Positions 39,101-50,514 of a DNA stretch of 64,000 bases are shown one piece after another. Where the stretch lies: NCBI GenBank assembly GCA_023974075.1, contig CM043800.1, forward strand, positions 33,788,952 to 33,852,951, written 5' to 3'. The translations under genes and the position numbers were made by a program. The stretch is from Chaenocephalus aceratus. Its lineage: Eukaryota > Chordata > Actinopteri > Perciformes > Channichthyidae. The notes beneath the pieces are model-generated. The model made no database searches and was not told the DNA's origin. It saw nothing but the letters and a program-made list of their open reading frames with translations. The stretch's first letter is position 1; every line of letters begins with the position of its first letter.

Positions 39101-42100
39101 TGTTGGGAGCTAGGTGCAGGTCTGGTTAATATGTGCTCTCAATCCAAATGTGCATTCACTTAAATAAATTCAAGCCGTTCATCGGGCCATGCATCTTGTA
39201 CAGGTTAACGCCCCAGTGAGCAACTTAACTCCACTGGAAGAACTCATTCAAATGCTGTGTAGCAGTTAGTTAGGAAGACTGCCATCCTCAGACAGGAGGA
39301 GACGAATAAGATTAGGAAACGGAGGATAAGGAAGGAAAAATATATAAGCTGGATAACGGAGTGTGTATGGAGAGGCATCCTATCCCCCTTTCACAGTAAT
39401 AGATTGCATTTGTTTTAAGGCATGCATTCTGAGAGCTCTGCCTTTGCCTCATCTCGGTATCATTTGCTAATCTTTTCTCTGTGACATCATGTTGTTTTTG
39501 CATATTATAAAGACTCTCCAAGGGCCTGCTGTTTCAAAACAAAACTTCTCATCCCTGGCTGGTGGCCACCTTTCTACTAAAAGCTGATTGCTGGTATGTG
39601 TGTTTCCTGAATCCTGATCTGATGGATTTTTGGCTGTTGCCACGGTGAGACCATCTGTCCTCACTTCGGCTTCCCTGCCTCCCTTTGAGTGGAGAAGAGC
39701 AAAGACATTATTTCATGTTGTTACTTTAGATAATTATAACTGATCCAGCATTTTACTGAAATGATGCAAGAAGAAGAACTCCAAAAGACGAGTGTCCTTC
39801 TGTGCAGTGCTGCTGTAACCATGCTGCAACCATGCTGCGGTACACACACCGTATATTCTCTCTCTGCTCTGCTGTGACCTTTCCACGTGCTTTCATAAGT
39901 CATCACTTCCTGCGTATGTCAGCGAAGTTCCTAAATGTGAGGTTTATTTGTAAAAACCCTCGGTCTGTCTTTCCACGCGAGCTTCCTCCACGCTTTTTAT
40001 GAAAATGTCGTGCATGCTCGGTCACTCGTGAAAATAAAGCATGGCATTCAATTCAATGTATTAGCGTCTCTCCTGACAGCATTATGTGTACACCCTCATC
40101 AGCTCAGTGTTGCATGTCTAATCCAGGCTTTCTTGTCTTGCCTTTGCAAAGATACATTATGTCTGCCTGCAGCCAACCAGAACATTAAACAAATGCAATA
40201 TCAAATCTGACAGAGTGGCCTGACAGACTTACTGCCTCTCATCAGAGTTGTTTATGGGAAAGACGAGGCCAATATGTGGCACAACGCAGCGGGAAAATAA
40301 ATTATCTTTACCCTTCACATCAGGATACAGACACTGCCGTCATAATTAATTTTTACAATGACTTGAGCTTTGTCATTAACCTTGGTAACAACTTTAAGAA
40401 GTTGTACAAACAACGCGTTACCTTAAGTCACTGATTGTTGGTCCTTTACACTAAAATAGGAACATAAAAACACACTGGACGCTGCACTAGGTCAGAAACC
40501 AGAGGAGACTGTGAAGTCCACTGCAGACGGACCACTTTTGGACAAAATGTCCTCTCCATTAAAGGCAGCTCATTGTGGAATAGCCTCCCAACTGAGATAC
40601 GGGATTGTCCCACTCTCAATAGCTTTAAAGGACAACTTAAAGAATGGTTGAGAAACAAACAGACGTGCAATCACCGTTAAATGCACTTTAATGCAGGGGT
40701 ATCTTCTCTTGCACTTTAATTGTCGTAGCTGCTATAGTGTACTGCCATGTGGTAAATACTTGTGCATGCTGCTCATGCTCTTTCTGCATATCATGTATTT
40801 ATTTTTACTATGTATATAAATGTGATGTTCTTAAATGTTGTATGTGAGGGACTACGGATGGAAATTAGCTCAAAGCTAAAATCTGGCATATTTACACTTG
40901 ATGCAGTATTTGTTGAAAGTGTTCATCAATGTGCATTGTCCCTATTCAAATAAACCATTCAATGAAATGAAAAATAACATCAAGCCATGGCTTTTTGTTG
41001 GCCTTTTATTTCCTATGGATGTCATAAGGGTTGTTAGTAACAATATACATGAGTGGTTAACTCCTTCTTTAAATTATTCACAAGTCAATAAAATACTGAT
41101 AAACAAAAATAATGCCCATCGCAAATTCTGCATTTTAAATTACACTACAAAGAAAAGCAGACGATATTAATGTTGGAGAGGCTACATAGAAGAGTTTATA
41201 TTCATTTTTGCTTTAAAATTCTTAAAACCAATAATCAAATCATCAAAATACTGACCATTCACCTGAAAGAAATGCTGATGCTTTGATCTTGTCGGCTGGC
41301 TGCTTTTTATTTTCTGTAGACACTCAGTGTTTGGCGCAAATGCTGTTTTGAATTATTCACTGCACCTGCTTTGACATAAGAAAACTCTTAAGCGCCTGTC
41401 TCTCTTATGTCATTTCAAATTCATACAGAAAGCTTCTGAGTAGCTGTAAATATGAACAAATCCACATGATGTATCTTTGTCAACACTCGTTTTGGAGAAT
41501 TTCTATGTGAAAGTCGGACAAAAAACACCTCCAACTCTGATCACTGTGTCATAGCCTCTTCTGTTTCGTTACACTTTCACTCGCTCTTTATCCGGGGAGA
41601 ATCTGACATGAATTGTATCGCATTACCCGCAAGCTTAGCCCGTAAAAGTTTAATAAGGCCTTCAATACAGAAACAGCAGGCATATAGGCCAACATAGTGG
41701 GTGGTTATTCCCTTGAATGTGCCATTTTCCAGCCTAATTGGCAAATTGGTCCTGTGGTTTTGCAACCCCCCCCACCTCTCTGCCCTGCTGATGTGCTCCC
41801 GAGCTCATTCAATCCCCTACTGATCCAGCAGCAGCTATTTTACCTTATTTTTCTGTAATTCTCAAGATGTCACTGCAGCTGCAAACATCAAATCACTAAG
41901 AAGCACAGATGGCTTTAAAAGAAGCACCACGCCAGGTTCTAAATCTGATACGTACTAACTTTCTAAAAACAAACCGTGGCTTATGTATACACAGGGTATT
42001 TCTCAATATCGAGGAAGGCTGCTCCAAAGCCACTATTTCAAGGATACTACGTCATCGAGTCCCTCCGAAGGACTGTTCCAATGTCCAGGATGCTTGGAAT

Positions 42101-45100
42101 TCTACCGAGGCCGGCGTCCTTCATTGCGGGAAATTTCGAGGCTGCAAATGTGTATCCTCCGCGGTCTTAAAATCCCGACAGTGCTTTGCGCACGGACCAA
42201 TTTCCAAATATTTGGCGGAAATCACGCTCCATTTAAGGCGGGGCCTCGCATATGACGCACACCCGTTAACCTGTTCCACAATTCTTCGTTTTCCGAGGCT
42301 AGGAAGGATTCTTGCATCGCTTCTGAAGGACCTGACTCAGAGGGACTTGTCCTGCCAAGGAAGCGTCCTCGACATTGAGAAAGAACCACAGCACCATGTC
42401 TGTGTTGAGATTACTACCATGTGCAGTTTTAAGCTCTCTGCTCACCTCTGTGAAGCATCATTCATCCTAGCCCATTTGTCACTGTGCTCTTAGTGAGATA
42501 ACTGGATGGAGAGATAATAGACAGATTGTCAAATTTAGACATCGATCTGGCAATGATTCAGAAATGAAGTGATAGGGATCTGTCCAAACATTGCCATTGA
42601 AGTGTATCAAGCTGCTTGCCATATAGCACATTGTCTGTGGAAGTTGTTGCCTTGTTTTAGGTTGTTGAGTTGGTTGTGTTTGAAAAAAAGCAGAGTTATT
42701 GTACACTGAGCAAAAATATAAACGCAACACTTTTGTTTTTGCTCCCATGAGATTAACTCAAAGATTAACTCAAAGATCTAAAACATTTTCTATATACACA
42801 AAATAACGATTTCTCTCAAATATTGTTCACAAATCTGAAAAAATCTGTGATAGTGAGCACTTCTCCTTTGCCGAGATAATCCATCCCACCTCACAGGTGT
42901 GGCATATCAAGATGCTGATTAGACAGCATGATTATTGCGCAGGTGTGCCTTAGGCTGGCCACAATAAAAGGCCACTCTGAAACGTGCAGTTTTGCTTTAT
43001 TGGGGGGGTCTGGGGGGGGTCAGTATCTGGTGTAGGGGTTAGGGTAATGTTGTGAATCGACTGGCCCATGGTGGTGGTGGGGTTATGGTATGGGCAGGCG
43101 TATGTTATGGACGACGAACACAGGCTACTCGATTCACAACATTACCCAAACCCTAACCCTACCCCTCACACCAGATACTGACTGGTTTTCGGACCCCCCC
43201 AGACCCCCCCAATAAAGCAAAAATGCCCGTTTCAGAGTGGCCTTTTATTGTGGCCAGCCTAAGGCACACCTGTGCAATAATCATGCTGTCTAATCAGCAT
43301 CTTGATATGCCACACCTGTGAGGTGGGATGGATTATCTCGGCAAAGGAGAAGTGCTCACTATCACAGATTTTTTCAGATTTGTGAACAATATTTGAGATA
43401 AATGGTTATTTTGTGTACATAGAAAATGTTTTAGATCTTTGAGTTCATCTTATGAAAAATGGGAGCAAAAACAAAAGTGTTGCGTTTATATTTTTGCTCA
43501 GTGTAGTTAATGGAGTTCCTCAAGATTCTGTGCTCGGCCTACTTTTATTTTCTCTGTACGGTTTAGGCTTTAATGTGCATTTAACAAATCAAATCTATGC
43601 ATATGATAAGATGCTTAGCTGTGGTTCTTCTCTACCAGATACATTAATGAATACAGTCAACCCTTAATATTTGGCGATCTGTGATCACTCAATATTAAGG
43701 GTTCAAAACTAGTACAAAACTCAATAAAAGCTCACTTTTACATAACTAACCTAACTACGCTAACTATGTTTTATAATGCTAGCCTACAGCTAAGGGAAAG
43801 ACTTCATAATGTGTTACTTGTTACAATATATAGATATGTGGCCTGATGTGTGTCTTCTTTTAAGCAACCTGAGACTGAAGTTATCACGTTTTTAAGACAT
43901 CCGGTTTGTCCATGGTATATATATTTTTTTAACCCATTCTGAGTTTATTACATATACAGTGGGGCAAAAAATTAATTAGTCAGCCACCAATTGTGCAAGT
44001 TCTCCCACTTAAAAAGATGAGAGGCCTGTAATTTTCATCCTAGGTACACTTCAAATATGAGAGACAGAATGGGGGGAAAGAATCCAGGAAATCACATTGT
44101 AGGATTTTTAATGAATTAATTGGTAAATTCCTCGGTAAAATAAGTATTTGGTCACCTCCAAACAAACAAGATTTCTGGCTCTCACAGACCTGTAACTTCT
44201 TCTTTAAGAGCCTCCTCTGTCCTCCACGTGTTAACTGTATTAATGGCACCTGTTTGAACTCGTTATCAGTATAAAAGACACCTGTCCACAACCTCAAACA
44301 GTCACACTCCAAACTCCACTATGGCCAAGACCAAAGAGCTGTCAAAGGACACCAGAAACAAAATTGTAGACCTGCACCAGGCTGGGAAGACTGAATCTGA
44401 AATAGGTAAGCAGCTTGGTGTGAAGAAATCAACTGTGGGAGCAATTATTAGAAAATGGAAGACATACAAGACCACTGATAATCTCCCTCGATCTGGGGCT
44501 CCATGCAAGATCTCACCCCGTGGGGTCAAAATGATCACAAGAACGGTGAGCAAAAATCCCAGAACCACACAGGGGGACCTAGTCAATGACCTGCAGAGAG
44601 CTGGGACCAAAGTAACAAAGGCTACCATCAGTAACACACTACGCCGCCAGGGACTCAAATCATGCAGTGCCAGACGTGTCCCCCTGCTTAAGCCAGTACA
44701 TTTCCAGGCCCGTCTGAAGTTTGCTAGAGAGCATTTAGATGATCCAGAAGAGGATTGGGAGAATGTCATATGGTCAGATGAAACCAAAATAGAACTTTTT
44801 GGTAAAAACTCAACTAGACGTGTTTGGAGGAGAAAGAATGCTGAGTTGCATCCAAAGAACACCATACTACTTACTGGTGAAACATCATGCTTTGGGGCTG
44901 TTTTTCTGCAAAGGGACCAGGACGACTGATCCGTGTAAAGGAAAGAATGAATGGGGCCATGTATCGTGATATTTTGAGTGACAACCTCCTTCCATCAGCA
45001 AGGGCATTGAAGATGAGACGTGGCTGGGTCTTTCAGCATGACAATGATCCCAAACACACCGCCCGGGCAACGAAGGAGTGGCTTCGTAAGAAGCATTTCA

Positions 45101-48100
45101 AGGTCCTGGAGTGGCCTAGCCAGTCTCCAGATCTCAATCCCAGAAAAAATCTTTTGAGGGAGTTGAAAGTCTGTGTTGCCCAGCGACAGCCCCAAAACAT
45201 CACTGCTCTAGAGGAGATCTGCATGGAGGAATGGGCCAAAATACCAGCAACAGTGTGTGAAAACCTTGTGAAGACTTACAGAAAACGTTTGACCTCTGTC
45301 ATTGCCAACAAAGGGTATATAACAAAGTATTGAGATGAACTTTTGTTATTGACCAAATACTTATTTTCCACCATAATTTGCAAATAAATTCTTTAAAAAT
45401 CTGACAATGTGATTTTTCTCATTTTGTCTCTCATAGTTGAGGTATACCTAGGATGAAAATTACAGACTTCTCTCATCTTTTTAAGTGGGAGAACTTGCAC
45501 AATTGGTGGCTGACTAAATACTTTTTTGCCCCACTGTATAACCCTAAAAAAAAAACATAGCTCCTGTCTGTTGTAACATTTGTTTTGGCTGCTTTCAATC
45601 TGTTTTTAGTATTATGTGTTTTTAGTATTGCTTTATCTGTGTTCTCTGGTCTTCATGTCAGAGAGGCTGGTTCAATGTTTCACACCTGTTTATGTAAATG
45701 TTAAATAAATACAAATATAAAGAAAGATACGATTTGGAATACCCACTACAACGCCCATTGCAGCATTACTAATGGAAAACCAACTTTTCTCAAACCGCTG
45801 CTGATTCAAAATGGACAAATCATTGAAAAATCAACACTCGGTTCACTGCGTCGATGTCATGACTCACAAAGGATTTGATTTATTGCTCTTCATCCAGCCT
45901 TGGACTCTTTCCCCACTTTGTTTCATATCTGACGCACACACACTTTCCAACACACTCACTCAAAATGTGCTGATGCCTTTTACCTTGAGGTTGTGTCTAT
46001 ATGCAGCATCCAGTACAGATGGTACCAAATCCTCAGTGGGTTCCCCGTTGTCGTCAGCAAAGCCCGGAGGATACCAGGACAGGACCAGAACCCCTGGAGA
46101 CGCACAGAAACTCATGAGTCTGATCATCCTTCCTCTACGTAAGACACTGGTAAAACCTCATAGAGCGCCTACTGCTGATGTCCAAAATGCAAATTAACCA
46201 ATAAGTGTTATTGGTTCATTTGCATTGTTTTAATGACGTATGGATTTCATGCTCATTGTAAAAAATGCTGAAAACCCTGTGGGGAGGAACCTGAGCCGAC
46301 AAATGTTTGCTTTTATTAATCTACGAGGAGGTTTTCATGCCACCCTTTACACAGTTTTACATTTGAGACCACTGAACGAACACATTCAGTTGTGCTCTTA
46401 TTGAACACGCTGGGCGAATTCTGCCCTGGTAATCCATTAGGGTAATTACAATCTAAGGGTAGTTATCATGTTTTATAGGAGCAGACAGATGCTGGTAAGG
46501 TGTGTGATGTGATGCTGGAAGCGTGGATAAAGTATACGACTGTGGATCCTTAGGCACCCATATGTAACCCATCTAAAAAGGAGCAAAACGCCACAAAGAG
46601 CAAAACATGTCTATTTGTGATCGTATTGGTTTCTTTGTGGCCATTTTGCAACTCTTGGTGTTTTTCAACCCTGCTTGTTTATCGTCTCTCTGTATAGTGT
46701 TTTTTTTCTTCTCTTTACCTTTATTTGTGTTGGTTGTTGCTCCAATGCTGTTGATGCATTAATTATGAGACCTGCTTTGACATAGGAACACTCTTACAAG
46801 CCTTCAGTTTGTTGTCCATAACAAAAGTTGACATTCACTTCAAATAAAGCCAAAGCAGGCCAGATCAGTAATCCATTCATGGCTGTACGGAGGAGAGTGA
46901 ATGCCTTCTTTCCACTCATCCAGTGCCTGATTGATGAATACGAACTGTCAACTTTGAACTATTTATTATCTTTTGTTTTAGTGGCAATCTCTCCACGCAG
47001 TTTGAGTTTGACGGCTCATAAATTCCAGTAGTGAAATGCATCCTCATGCTCTGAGAGAAACATCTTGGCCACAATGGCGACTGAGACTAGAGAGGATTTG
47101 GCACATCAGATGCTGCACTAAGAGCTCAATCATTCAATGTATGTCCGTTTTCTGTAAGACTATTAGATTACAATACCCAACTATGTCTGTGTGTATTAAG
47201 AATATGGCCGCTGCTATTCATTTTATTTATGGGCCTTCTGAAGTGGTGGGGAATCAGTCATCAAGCCAAATGGAAGTATTTAGAGTTTGGCAGACTGCGG
47301 TGTCTAATTAAATGGATTATTTTTACTAAGCATTGTGGGCCAGCACTCCCATGATCCATCTGTCAGGGAGTATATGTAACAAAAGGGATGGTTGGCCTGG
47401 TCATTACGCATGGTGTACAATAACCTCGTGAGCCGCAAAACGGAAACATCAGGGCCTATCAGGGCCTGCAGACAGCTGGGTACACCCGGCTGTTACTCGA
47501 CACCAGGCTGCAGGACTTTGCTCTCTTTTAGGGAAGCCATATGTGTTTTTGAAAAGACAACAAACAGATCAATATGTCAAGAGATGTCCAATGACGGGAT
47601 CTGAGCCTTAAGTTCTCCAATTTCATCAAAATGTCTCTTTGCACTATTCTATTTCCCTTTCCCTATTTCATATCTGTATTTCTTTGAGTTCTTGAGTATA
47701 GTATATTTCGTCGTTGAAAATCATGTTAAAGATTTCAAATGTTGAATTTTCCATGTGAACAAAAATTTAAAGTATTTTTGAATCCTGATATTACCCAGCC
47801 CAGGGTTATGCTATGCTGAAAAACAGACTATAATTGACTAAATTGAATCACACTTCTCTTTTTTTTTTATTGTGATAGCCAGGAAATGTAGTTTATACAT
47901 AATATAGTCTTAAGGAGTTAATATATTGCTTACTGTAGCTTGTAAAACCATAAAGTGTATCCCCGTGCAGCAGAAAAAGTGCAGCAGCAGGTTTTTCAGG
48001 ACTCTGAGCTGTCCACTGGATGTGGTGCTGAAATGAGTTTAGCCCTCAAGTAGCTAGAGAGAACACACTCTGTTTTTCTTTATCTTTTCAAGAACTTCAT

Positions 48101-48643
48101 GGAGTCCGTTGCTTCTCTGAACTGTATTGTACCTGCAGCAGATGCCCCGATCTGCTCCATGTGGGACTCCAACACGTCCGGGTCCCTCGAGCTGTACGGA
48201 TTAAGTTCGGGGTAGAAACTGGAACCGATGTCCTCGGGTGGCATGTGTCTCCCTCTCGGATAGCTGGAAGCTACTTTGATGTCCCAGTGAGGAACCAGTA
48301 TGTGGTCCCAATGAATGTATTTACCGTCCAAGTTTGGGTTACCGTACCAGGTGTAGTAAAATATATGAACATCATAAAATATAGTCCCCTCGGGTCCGGA
48401 GTTGGACAGAACTGCTTTGGTTTTGCTAGCTCCCGGTTGGGCTTCACCAGGAGCAGCGTAGGCGTCACGGGACACGGATCTCCGGTCCATCTTCCCCCCG
48501 ATCATCGGCAGGAGCTCCACGCCCGGAGACAGATCCGAGAAGCCGTCCGTGGGCTTCAGGGTCCGCAGCCCCATCATGGCTCCAAAGATAAAGAGCGTAA
48601 AGAGAAACAGAGCTATGCAAGCTTTCCTCCGTAGTCTTGCCAT
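33149..48643 (-). CDS. maneal: MANEAL, Golgi endo-alpha-1,2-mannosidase-like protein (GH99), complete, 444 residues
   Basis: Minus-strand exons: 48133-48643 (ATG), 45984-46093, 34929-35005 and 33149-33785 (stop TGA); 1335 nt, one frame. GH99 enzymes cut glucosylated mannose from N-glycans in the Golgi; MANEAL is the less-studied paralogue of MANEA. Seen: a short basic cytosolic tail MARLRRK; a signal-anchor helix at about residues 8-26; a variable stem; then the conserved domain from [15 protein letters not shown] through [43 protein letters not shown] and [13 protein letters not shown] to the C-terminal QWLM. The two family catalytic glutamates fit E393 and E396 in NEWHEG, so the enzyme looks intact. 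The start at 48643 was preferred to an upstream in-frame ATG at 48670 because MAR-plus-basic residues is the usual start. Human MANEAL is 457 residues. The intron between exons 2 and 3 is 11 kb and full of repeats. Confidence 0.96.
34120..34202 (+). mobile_element. LINE 3' tail in a MANEAL intron
   Basis: 'Tgtaaagtgctttgagcac' and 'aaaagcgct' followed by a TTATTATTA tail is the recognisable 3' end of a fish non-LTR element. The body is missing. Confidence 0.6.
36113..36420. repeat. Fish DNA-transposon-like repeat with 'tttaaaggggccctatt' start
   Basis: The segment begins with TTTAAAGGGGCCCTATT, close to the terminus of the TTAA-flanked element at 4549. It continues with 'ccctttcctgtagtttg', 'ggtctgcaaagg' and 'gaccaatcacgacagag', a pattern recognised from fish repeats. 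The right end is undefined and may extend to about 36910. Confidence 0.55.
36467..36486 (+). promoter_or_regulatory. ZNF143/STAF-like motif in the large MANEAL intron
   Basis: ACTACAAATCCCAGAATCCC closely resembles the vertebrate ZNF143 binding consensus. About 180 bp downstream is an oppositely oriented 'gatgtagttc'. It could be a real internal promoter element or part of a repeat. Confidence 0.4.
36914..36946. repeat. Perfect 14-bp hairpin
   Basis: TAATCATAAATCTA (36914-36927) and its reverse complement (36933-36946) are separated by 5 nt. It lies just after the repeat region at 36113-36910 and may be a transposon end. Confidence 0.8.
37174..37207. repeat. Perfect 14-bp hairpin
   Basis: CATGTTGCATGACT (37174-37187) and AGTCATGCAACATG (37194-37207) are exact reverse complements separated by 6 nt, mostly T. 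It lies in the MANEAL 11-kb intron. Confidence 0.8.
37208..40440. other. Part of the large MANEAL intron without recognised features
   Basis: About 3.2 kb of intronic DNA. A C-rich stretch lies near 38220-38275. Short open frames occur on both strands, but none has conserved motifs or sensible splice sites. No clear transposon terminus was recognised. Confidence 0.5.
40450..40965 (+). mobile_element. Degraded LINE 3' fragment
   Basis: Translated in shifting frames, the plus strand around 40560-40670 gives SLWNSLP, then [16 protein letters not shown], the usual end of a fish L2-like ORF2. A non-coding tail follows, ending near 'caaataaaccattcaatg' with a short 'aatgaaatg' repeat. Stops and frameshifts show it is dead. 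Confidence 0.6.
41993..42386. mobile_element. MITE, copy 2 of the 31431 family
   Basis: Left terminus AGGGTATTTCTCAATATCGA and right 'cctcgacattgagaaag' match the copy at 31431-31797. The interior is almost the same throughout, but this copy keeps about 30 bp (around 42200-42230, 'atatttggcggaaatcacgc') that copy 1 lacks. Inserted in the MANEAL intron. Confidence 0.8.
42704..43503. mobile_element. 800-bp fold-back element with arms of about 350 bp, TA-flanked
   Basis: CACTGAGCAAAAATATAAAC at the left is mirrored at the right end. TA flanks both sides (42702-42703 and 43504-43505). The inverted similarity continues inward for about 350 bp per arm with few mismatches and indels, leaving a spacer of under 100 bp near 43056-43125. 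No transposase is present. A TA target fits Tc1/mariner-type mobilisation. Confidence 0.85.
43506..43670 (+). mobile_element. Degraded LINE reverse-transcriptase fragment
   Basis: The plus strand reads [17 protein letters not shown], then [18 protein letters not shown]. These match RT motif B (GVPQGSVLGP type) and a damaged motif C where YADD has become YAYD. The fragment abuts the TA flank of the fold-back element, which probably inserted into it. Confidence 0.65.
43957..45536 (+). mobile_element. Tc1-like DNA transposon, complete ends, 1580 bp, TA target duplication
   Basis: The termini CAGTGGGGCAAAAAATTAAT and the inverted right end (45455-45536) share a long inverted repeat that includes 'tcagccaccaattgtgc' and 'acttgcacaattggtgg'. 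TA lies on both sides (43955-43956 and 45537-45538). The transposase gene inside is broken. It sits in the MANEAL 11-kb intron, opposite to MANEAL's direction. Confidence 0.95.
44321..45333 (+). pseudogene. Tc1 transposase, inactivated by a frameshift and loss of the catalytic glutamate
   Basis: The DD34E-family transposase starts at 44321 with a paired-like HTH DNA-binding region ([20 protein letters not shown], then [15 protein letters not shown]) and continues to WSDETK, which holds the first catalytic Asp. The frame shifts near 44878 in the segment after [10 protein letters not shown]; the original frame resumes as [15 protein letters not shown] at about 44890. HDNDPKHT holds the second Asp. 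In the third motif, [15 protein letters not shown] has Lys where the family has the catalytic Glu. Reading ends at a stop near 45333. Both defects mean the copy cannot make an active enzyme. Confidence 0.93.
46094..48132 (-). other. maneal: First MANEAL intron
   Basis: This 2-kb intron separates the anchor/stem exon from the [10 protein letters not shown] exon. No transposon terminus or exon-like frame was recognised in it. Confidence 0.6.
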
Positions 48644-49600
48644 GTTTGTCTGGAGTAGCAGAAGCTGCAAACTGCGTGGATGGGAGCGCAGATAAACCTC
48701 TCTTTACTGATTCTGCTTCCTATAGTTCACCTCACAACCTACGGGCTACTCTTCAAAGGTGTCTTGCATGGTAACTGCAAATGTCATATTCTGCTGGATG
48801 AATAACCAAAACAAACTAGCTACATGTTTGCAGTCTATCACGACTATCTGACGCAGTTTGCTTTTAGATCTCTAACTTTCTTCTGCAGCTTCATGGTTTG
48901 CATTCTGCTAAACTGCGTAGTGAAGCCTGTGAGGAAACTCACTTTGCTAAGCGCTTGTTACGCACTTTACAATGGGAATAAATAAGCAAATCTATAACGT
49001 GTTCTCTCTACAGCTGATGGGAGACTTTCTTGAAAAATGCTGTATTTTAACGATGTATCCGGACAGAAGTTGCCGATGCCGTTTCCATTCAAACGCTACA
49101 CTCACTGATCTCCAAACTGTCAATCCTCCAGCTGGCTGCAGAGTCCCACCCAGCAGCTGATCCCGGACAGGCGACCGGTGTTGGGATGCAGACTTTGAGG
49201 CTCTCGGGTGATGCTATCCGGTGATCCTATCCGGTGAATGATGCTATCCGGTGATGGTGTCCGGGGGACTGTCCAGCCTCCGTGGTTGGTTAGTTTCTGC
49301 TCCACACAGTGCGTTTAGGATATCAAACAGGCGGGGCTCATCTCATCTCTGGTTTGCAAAAAGCAAGTGGCTACAAAACCATGCGCATACACAAATCTAT
49401 AGAAACAGAAAATGTAAGTGTTGTCTGCGCACAAGCTACATGGTACTTTGTACCATTATGACTCTTAACAGAGACTCATCTCTTTAGCACATCACACGCT
49501 GTCAATTGTGAGAATTGGTTTTCACATTTATGTGTTGACTACACAGTGAGTTCAGTTATACTGACATCTAGCGGTCAGTTCATAAAACACAACGATCACT
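48644..49600 (-). promoter_or_regulatory. maneal: Upstream region of MANEAL
   Basis: The MANEAL 5'UTR and promoter must lie here. A small tandem repeat of GATGCTATCCGGTGA-type units (about 49208-49258, roughly three imperfect copies) is visible. No TATA box in a convincing position was seen. Confidence 0.4.
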
Positions 49601-49671
49601 TCACAGTGTTGCCTTCAGGTACTGCGGGGATATAGAACCCTCGATGCTGTGATGTTTAGTTTAATATGCAG

Positions 49672-50060
49672 AGAGATAAGTACTCAGATCTAATGGGAAT
49701 ACTCTCTCACAACTAAAAGTCCTTCAATCAAAATGTGTCTCAAGTACAACAATTGCCATCAAAATCTACTTAAAGTACGAGGAGTAAAAGTAATCATTGT
49801 GCCATTTCAGAATACTACTATATTATATATTTTTGATTATAATTATTGATGCATTAAAGTGTTATAAAAGCTGGGAAATGTGCAGCTAGTTTTAATGACT
49901 TTGTACTGCAGGGTAGCTTGTGAATTTACTCCAGGCGTTATTCAAAAAAAGTAACTAAAGGTGTTAAATAAATGTAGTGGAGTAAAAGCACAATATTCAC
50001 CTCTGAATTGTAGTGAAGTAGAAGTACAAAGTAGCATACAATACGGAAGTAGAAAAACTC
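49672..50060 (+). repeat. hAT-like fish repeat (family of 7737-7870)
   Basis: 'Aagtactcagatc', 'aaagtacgaggagtaaaagta', 'tgtagtggagtaaaagcac' and 'agtagaagtacaaagtagc' are recognisable blocks of a widespread fish repeat. The expected right terminus is missing; a LINE fragment starts about 50 bp further on. Confidence 0.6.
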
Positions 50061-50104
50061 TGTTGAAAATGTTACTATTAGTAGTTTCAAATAATAAAAA
50101 TATT

Positions 50105-50510
50105 AGGAGTGATACAAGCGGCCGAGATGGGTTTTCTCCGCAGGGTGGCTGGTGTCTCCCTTAGGGATAAGGTGAGAAGTTTAGTCATCAGGGAGGGACT
50201 CGGAGTTGAGCCGCTCCTCCTTCGCGTCAAAAGGAGCCAGTTGAGGTGGTTCGGGCACCTAGTAAGGATGCCACCTGGGCGCCTCCCTAGGGAGGTGTTC
50301 CAGGCACGTCCAGCTGGGAAGAGACCGAGGGGTAGACCTAGGACCAGGTGGAGGGATTATATCTCTTCGCTGGCCTGAGAGCGCCTTGGGATCCCCAGTC
50401 AGAGCTGGTTGATGTCGCCAGGGAAAAGAAAGTGTGGGGCTCTCTGCTGGAACTGCTACCCCCGCGACCCGACCACGGATAAGCGGGAGAAGATGGATGG
50501 ATGGACTATT
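50105..50510 (+). mobile_element. 5'-truncated LINE, ORF2 C-terminus and tail (RTE-like)
   Basis: The plus strand reads AAEMGFLRRVAGVSLRDKVR, then LRWFGHLVRMPPGRLPREVF and GRPRTRWRDYISSLA. After a stop at about 50378, shifted frames give IPSQSWL-like text and LLPPRPDHG. The copy ends in ATGGATGGATGG repeats, a common tail of RTE-type fish LINEs. The clade is a guess from the tail and wording. Confidence 0.75.
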
Positions 50511-50514
50511 GAGT

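Noticed and set aside
48161..48634. Plus-strand 157-codon frame
   Set aside because: It is antisense to MANEAL exon 1.
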